DNA of 64,000 bases, from positions 186,001-250,000 of the forward strand of contig CAYGLF010000003.1 of NCBI GenBank assembly GCA_964350945.1, given 5' to 3'. Each line of letters starts with the position of its first letter. Position 1 is the first letter of the stretch. Source of the DNA: CAYGLF01 sp964350945. GTDB lineage: Bacteria > Chlamydiota > Chlamydiia > Chlamydiales > JAAZZY01. This document shows positions 60,774-64,000 of the stretch, piece by piece. A program made the position numbers and the translations under genes. The notes below the pieces were generated by a model. The model made no database searches. It was not told the DNA's origin and saw nothing but the letters and a program-made list of their open reading frames with translations.

Positions 60774-61140
60774 AACACATGATTTTGAATAGCCTAAAAA
60801 AGTAGTTTCATCACAGGGTTCTATATAAACATATGTAGCGCCTTCGTTCTCATTGCTGTCGCCACTTCCAAATTTAAAAGGTTTTTTGTGATAGCCAGAG
60901 TGATTTTGAGCAGGAATTTAAGCAAAAAGCTTCTGAGACGCTTCTAGAGCTCATTCTGTGATTAAAATGGGTCCTAGAGCTCTCTTTACAGGGAAGATTG
61001 TGGGTAAATTAACCTAGTTGATAAACCGATGTCACAGTTTGTTTCAAATTATAAAAGAAGAATAAAATGTAGAAAATGGAAAAAACTGTAATTTCAAAGG
61101 GCGCTTGAGGTGCCCTTGAAATTACAGAGTATAATGTTCC
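60774..61140. other. Upstream region: homologous N-terminal kinase codons and the outer-membrane gene terminator
   Basis: Positions 60774-60917 on the minus strand continue the N-terminal kinase domain in frame (for example A-T-Y-V-Y-I-E-P-C) without a start codon. An ATG near 60956 opens a different frame that would need a frameshift to join. Beyond that the region holds the strong terminator at 61080-61127. Nothing else recognised. Confidence 0.45.
61080..61127 (-). terminator. Strong intrinsic terminator after the outer-membrane protein gene
   Basis: A 16-bp stem with one bulged A (CTGTAATTTCAA-GGGC paired with its complement) surrounds a nine-base loop. On the minus strand it is followed by a TTTTTT tract. 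The stem starts 14 bases after the stop codon at 61141. It is a textbook rho-independent terminator. Confidence 0.85.
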
Positions 61141-61746
61141 TTAAAATAGGAAAGTCATGTAAACAGACGGGCTGTTAAGCACATTGACAGCTGACTGTTT
61201 GTTGTTGAACAAGGCAGTGTTATTGTTCTGCTTAAACTTGGTCTGTGAATAACCTATGTTTGTAAGAATACCAAAGTATACTTGCGGAGAAAGTCTATAT
61301 TGAAACCCGACATCATAGCCAAGGCTCCAAGAAGACTGGATGCGCAAATCATTTTGTAGACTTTTTCCAAAAACTTGCTTCCAAGAAGGTCCATGTTGAA
61401 AAAAGAATTTATTCCCCAAAGAAGTTCTTGCTAGGGAAATATAGTTACTTACATTTGCTCCAATTGAAGTGGTCCAACAATCAAAGTTTGAAACACCGTA
61501 TAGGTTATTTTGTCTAAAATAGGGGGAAATGCTGAAAAATGCAGACATGCAGTTATTATCAGCAAAGAAATAGCCTATTGAAGCAGATGGAACTGTGGCA
61601 GATGCCCCTGCACCTCCCAAGGCTACAGCAAAGCCGTTTGTATAGTTAGACTCACGTCTAGCTTCACGTCTTGTGGGCTCTGCACTTAAAGCGGTGGTGC
61701 TTAGCAAAACAGCAAACGCCACCAAAAAAAACTGTTTATATTTCAT
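61141..61746 (-). CDS. Outer-membrane beta-barrel protein
   Basis: The 201-residue protein (from the ATG at 61744-61746) starts with a signal peptide, MKYKQFFLVAFAVLLSTTAL, and cleavage is expected after S-A near residue 22. The rest alternates strands with aromatic girdles (FAVALGGAGASATVPSASIG, then Y-V-Y-F-G-I-L and the like) and ends in the terminal aromatic M-T-F-L-F, the mark of BAM-inserted outer-membrane barrels. A strong AGGAG precedes the ATG. The strands suggest a barrel of about eight strands. An inverted repeat (61778-61794) lies in its leader. Function unknown; a strong terminator follows. Confidence 0.75.
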   Translation of the reverse strand: MKYKQFFLVAFAVLLSTTALSAEPTRREARRESNYTNGFAVALGGAGASATVPSASIGYFFADNNCMSAFFSISPYFRQNNLYGVSNFDCWTTSIGANVSNYISLARTSLGNKFFFQHGPSWKQVFGKSLQNDLRIQSSWSLGYDVGFQYRLSPQVYFGILTNIGYSQTKFKQNNNTALFNNKQSAVNVLNSPSVYMTFLF

Positions 61747-62051
61747 GTTATTAGTCTCCTGGGTAACCGTTTTAAAAATGCACCCCTTGTGCATCCCTAA
61801 AACTTCAAAACATGCACATTTAATAAAAGTATTGTCATTTTTAAGTAAAGGGAAAAATATTGAAATAAGCTAATGTTTAGTTTTTTTACCAAGCTGCAAC
61901 TTTAGCTGGTTTGTTTGAAAACTTTTAAAAGCTTCGTTACTTATGCTGCTTTAGTAACATTAAATTAGGAGCAAAAAAACAACCTCTTTATTCTTTCTTA
62001 ATAATAATAGTGCACACTCTAGATTTAATTGTCTTATTATGAGGGTTTTTA

Positions 62052-64000
62052 GTGAGTTTATATAGTATATCATGTCAAATGCCTATTTCTAATGTTGGCC
62101 ATAGATCCATCTGCCCATCTTCTCTATTTCCAAAGAGAAGCGGTCATGTAATGGGTGTCGATAATATGAGTCATATCTTAGGAAGTGCAGACTTTAATGA
62201 CACATACAAGCTCTTGGTCAAAGAAAGTGATCTGTTAACCCCAGCGAATACTTATAAAGGGAAAAAGATAGACCCAAAGTCTGCTTTTCTAAAACCCTGG
62301 GAAGAGATGACACTAGGTGAAAAAGTTGAACTTGTGACAATGGGAACTATTTTTGGATTGCCGTATGCTGCTCTTAAGGGAACTAAATATGCATTAGTCA
62401 TCTCATATGAAAAACTTTCAAATCTCATGTCTCAAATTCCAGAACTAATCAAAGAAATTAAAAGTGCTTTAAACAGCATTATTTCAAAAGCAATTAAACT
62501 TGGTCAGGACGCTAGAGATTTTATTCTTGAGAAGCTTGCAGACTTCTCTAAATGGGCAAAGGATAAAATTGGATTGCTTTTAGAAAAAATGGGCCATGCT
62601 TTTAAAGATGCAGGACTTTGGCTTTATGAAAATATTTTATCTCCAATAGGGCAACTTATAGAATCAACCTATATTAAAATTGTTGAAGTAACTGAAAAAA
62701 TAGTACAAACGATCGGCAGTGGTATAAAAGAAGCTTTGGCCTGGAGCTATGAGAATATTTTAAAACCTCTTGGGGCTTTTGTTGAAAAAACTTTGAATAT
62801 GATTGTGCTGGGTGTTGAAAAAACCCTTCAAGCTGTTTGGAGTAGCCTTAAAACCATTGGAGAGTATGTCAAAGATGGAATGATGTGGATCTGTAAGAAT
62901 ATTTTAAAACCTCTAGAGAGCTTTTTAGAAAAGGTTTCTGATGTAGTTTCAATAGTTGTTACAAAAACTTTACGAGCATTGAGGATTGGTTTTGAAGCTA
63001 TTGCCAGCATGGTTACGAACGGGCTCTCTTGGACTTATGAGCATGTTTTAAAGCCCCTTAGCCACTTCTTAAATTCAGTCTTCCGTATTGCAGCTGACAG
63101 CGTTGTAAAAACTTTTAAAGCAATGTGGAGTGCCTTTGAGTCAATAGGGGAGCTTGCTAAAAATGGTTTGATCTGGGCTTATGAAAATATTATAAACCCT
63201 ATTGGGAATTTTGCAGTAAAAGCATTTGATTTGCTCGCAGATGGTTTAGCAAAATCTCTAAACGCTCTTGAAAAAGTGTTACAAATATTAGGAACTTTGA
63301 TTAAAGATAGCGCTCTTTGGGGCTATGAGAATATCTTTACACCTATTGGGCACTTTATCAGAGACTCTTTGAACTTTTCACTCAAACTTACCCATCAGCT
63401 GATAAGTCAAATCGGCAATGCTATGGTTTTTATTGGTAGTGGAATCAAAGATATGTCTCTTTGGACTTACAGACATATTTTAACACCTCTTGGAAAATTC
63501 TCATTATCTGTATTGAATGCTTTAATGGATGCTGGATCTAAAGCAATGGATGCTATTTGGAGTGGTCTTCAAATCCTTGGAGGTAAAATACAACAAACAG
63601 CCCTTTTGGGATATGAGCATATCCTGAAACCTATAGGCCATATTATCAGCGCTATCTTCATTCATATTGCAAATTCAATGGCTACTTTAGGTGAAAAAAT
63701 CGCTCAGATAAGCCGAGCTGGACTTTTATATCTCTCTACTTTTGCAAATGGAGTGATTGGAAAAACATATGAGGCTGCAAATAACCTAAGCGAATCTGTC
63801 ATTCAACCTTTATACGGTAAAGCGTCAAAAGGTGCTTCTTTAGTCTATGAAAGCACAGTGTTGCCTATTGCCAGTAAAACAGACTACTTTGTAAGGGAGT
63901 ATCTTCCTAAAATGGTGGACCACTCAATGAAAGCTGGAGCAGATGCTGCCCAAAGAGTGCAGGACTCAGCTTGGAGAGCTATACAGTATTTTGGAGAGTT
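62052..64000 (+). CDS. Large protein with exact 48-residue repeats, 3' end outside window
   Basis: The frame opens after a stop at 62040. I choose the GTG at 62052 because a GAGGG ribosome binding site lies six bases before it; an ATG at 62079 is an alternative without one. At least 649 residues are visible. After a 190-residue N-terminus come helical repeats, each marked by W-x-Y-E-(N/H)-I-L-K-P-(I/L)-G. Seven of these motifs lie exactly 144 bases apart. A hydrophobic patch G-T-I-F-G-L-P-Y-A-A-L occurs near residue 110. No Sec signal is seen. The repeats are amphipathic helices, so an apolipoprotein-like, membrane-binding or tether role is conceivable. Family not recognised. Confidence 0.7.
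   Translation, partial: MSLYSISCQMPISNVGHRSICPSSLFPKRSGHVMGVDNMSHILGSADFNDTYKLLVKESDLLTPANTYKGKKIDPKSAFLKPWEEMTLGEKVELVTMGTIFGLPYAALKGTKYALVISYEKLSNLMSQIPELIKEIKSALNSIISKAIKLGQDARDFILEKLADFSKWAKDKIGLLLEKMGHAFKDAGLWLYENILSPIGQLIESTYIKIVEVTEKIVQTIGSGIKEALAWSYENILKPLGAFVEKTLNMIVLGVEKTLQAVWSSLKTIGEYVKDGMMWICKNILKPLESFLEKVSDVVSIVVTKTLRALRIGFEAIASMVTNGLSWTYEHVLKPLSHFLNSVFRIAADSVVKTFKAMWSAFESIGELAKNGLIWAYENIINPIGNFAVKAFDLLADGLAKSLNALEKVLQILGTLIKDSALWGYENIFTPIGHFIRDSLNFSLKLTHQLISQIGNAMVFIGSGIKDMSLWTYRHILTPLGKFSLSVLNALMDAGSKAMDAIWSGLQILGGKIQQTALLGYEHILKPIGHIISAIFIHIANSMATLGEKIAQISRAGLLYLSTFANGVIGKTYEAANNLSESVIQPLYGKASKGASLVYESTVLPIASKTDYFVREYLPKMVDHSMKAGADAAQRVQDSAWRAIQYFGE
62742..63749 (+). repeat. 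Seven tandem 48-residue (144-bp) protein repeats
   Basis: The Trp (or Leu) of each motif is encoded at 62742, 62886, 63030, 63174, 63318, 63462 and 63606, a strict 144-base period. An earlier copy at 62619 lies 123 bases before, and a degenerate one near 63762 lies 156 bases after. DNA identity between units is low, so the period is kept by protein selection, not by recent duplication. Confidence 0.85.

Noticed and set aside
61778..61794. Inverted repeat ATGCAC/GTGCAT in the leader of the outer-membrane gene
   Set aside because: Six base pairs around a five-base loop is too little to call an RNA switch or operator without conservation data.
1..64000. tRNA, rRNA, insertion sequences, prophage and plasmid replication genes
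   Set aside because: I looked through the intergenic gaps and protein list and saw no cloverleaf, transposase, integrase or replication initiator that I could support.

Overview
The window reads like the chromosome of a Gram-negative, host-associated bacterium, most likely an environmental chlamydia (Simkania, Parachlamydia or Waddlia type). This is inference from gene content, since no rRNA or other phylogenetic marker is present. The signals are an AT-rich, gene-dense sequence; many transporters for amino acids, sugars and dicarboxylates; lipoproteins and an outer-membrane barrel; and a large set of eukaryote-like proteins (RING-finger/ankyrin proteins, protein kinases, a NUDT9-type ADP-ribose pyrophosphatase, a putative ADP-ribosyltransferase, an animal/plant-like ATP-citrate lyase). 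No tRNA, rRNA, CRISPR array or insertion sequence was recognised. Family names come from reading the proteins by eye, without database searches.

Positions 1-26988 are mostly housekeeping and transport. They hold a DUF192 protein cut by the window edge, a GadC-like antiporter, an MFS exporter, an M48 metalloprotease with TPRs, a DASS carboxylate transporter, a YjbQ protein, a sugar porter, two overlapping adenylate kinases (one with a signal peptide), a duplicated lipoprotein module with one decayed copy, a BolA-Grx4 operon, an RluA-type pseudouridine synthase, a BlaI regulator with a broken M56-like neighbour, a second BolA, DUF502, TypA, a double-PspC protein, a K+/H+ antiporter, a flavin disulfide oxidoreductase and an MFS carrier.

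Positions 26996-31316 carry three consecutive RING-H2 plus ankyrin-repeat proteins, which look like secreted ubiquitin-ligase-type effectors. Next comes a two-gene ATP-citrate lyase operon (31547-34707), two Nudix hydrolases, several unknown small proteins, an AlkB-like dioxygenase, a YheT hydrolase, a compact DsbB operon, a Bcr/CflA-type MFS carrier, endonuclease III, a GrpB protein and a BaiN-type flavoprotein.

Positions 44649-64000 look like an accessory, effector-rich region. It contains two paralogous protein kinases (the second without a proper 5' end), a DEAD-box helicase with a repetitive tail, two SulP transporters flanking a putative ADP-ribosyltransferase, an ion-channel-like membrane protein, a GT-B-like protein with an Inc-like N-terminus, the NUDT9-like hydrolase, an outer-membrane barrel, and the start of a long protein built of exact 48-residue repeats that runs off the window. 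A reasonable working picture is an intracellular bacterium that imports host metabolites, splits citrate to acetyl-CoA, and secretes proteins acting on host ubiquitin, phosphorylation and ADP-ribose signalling.
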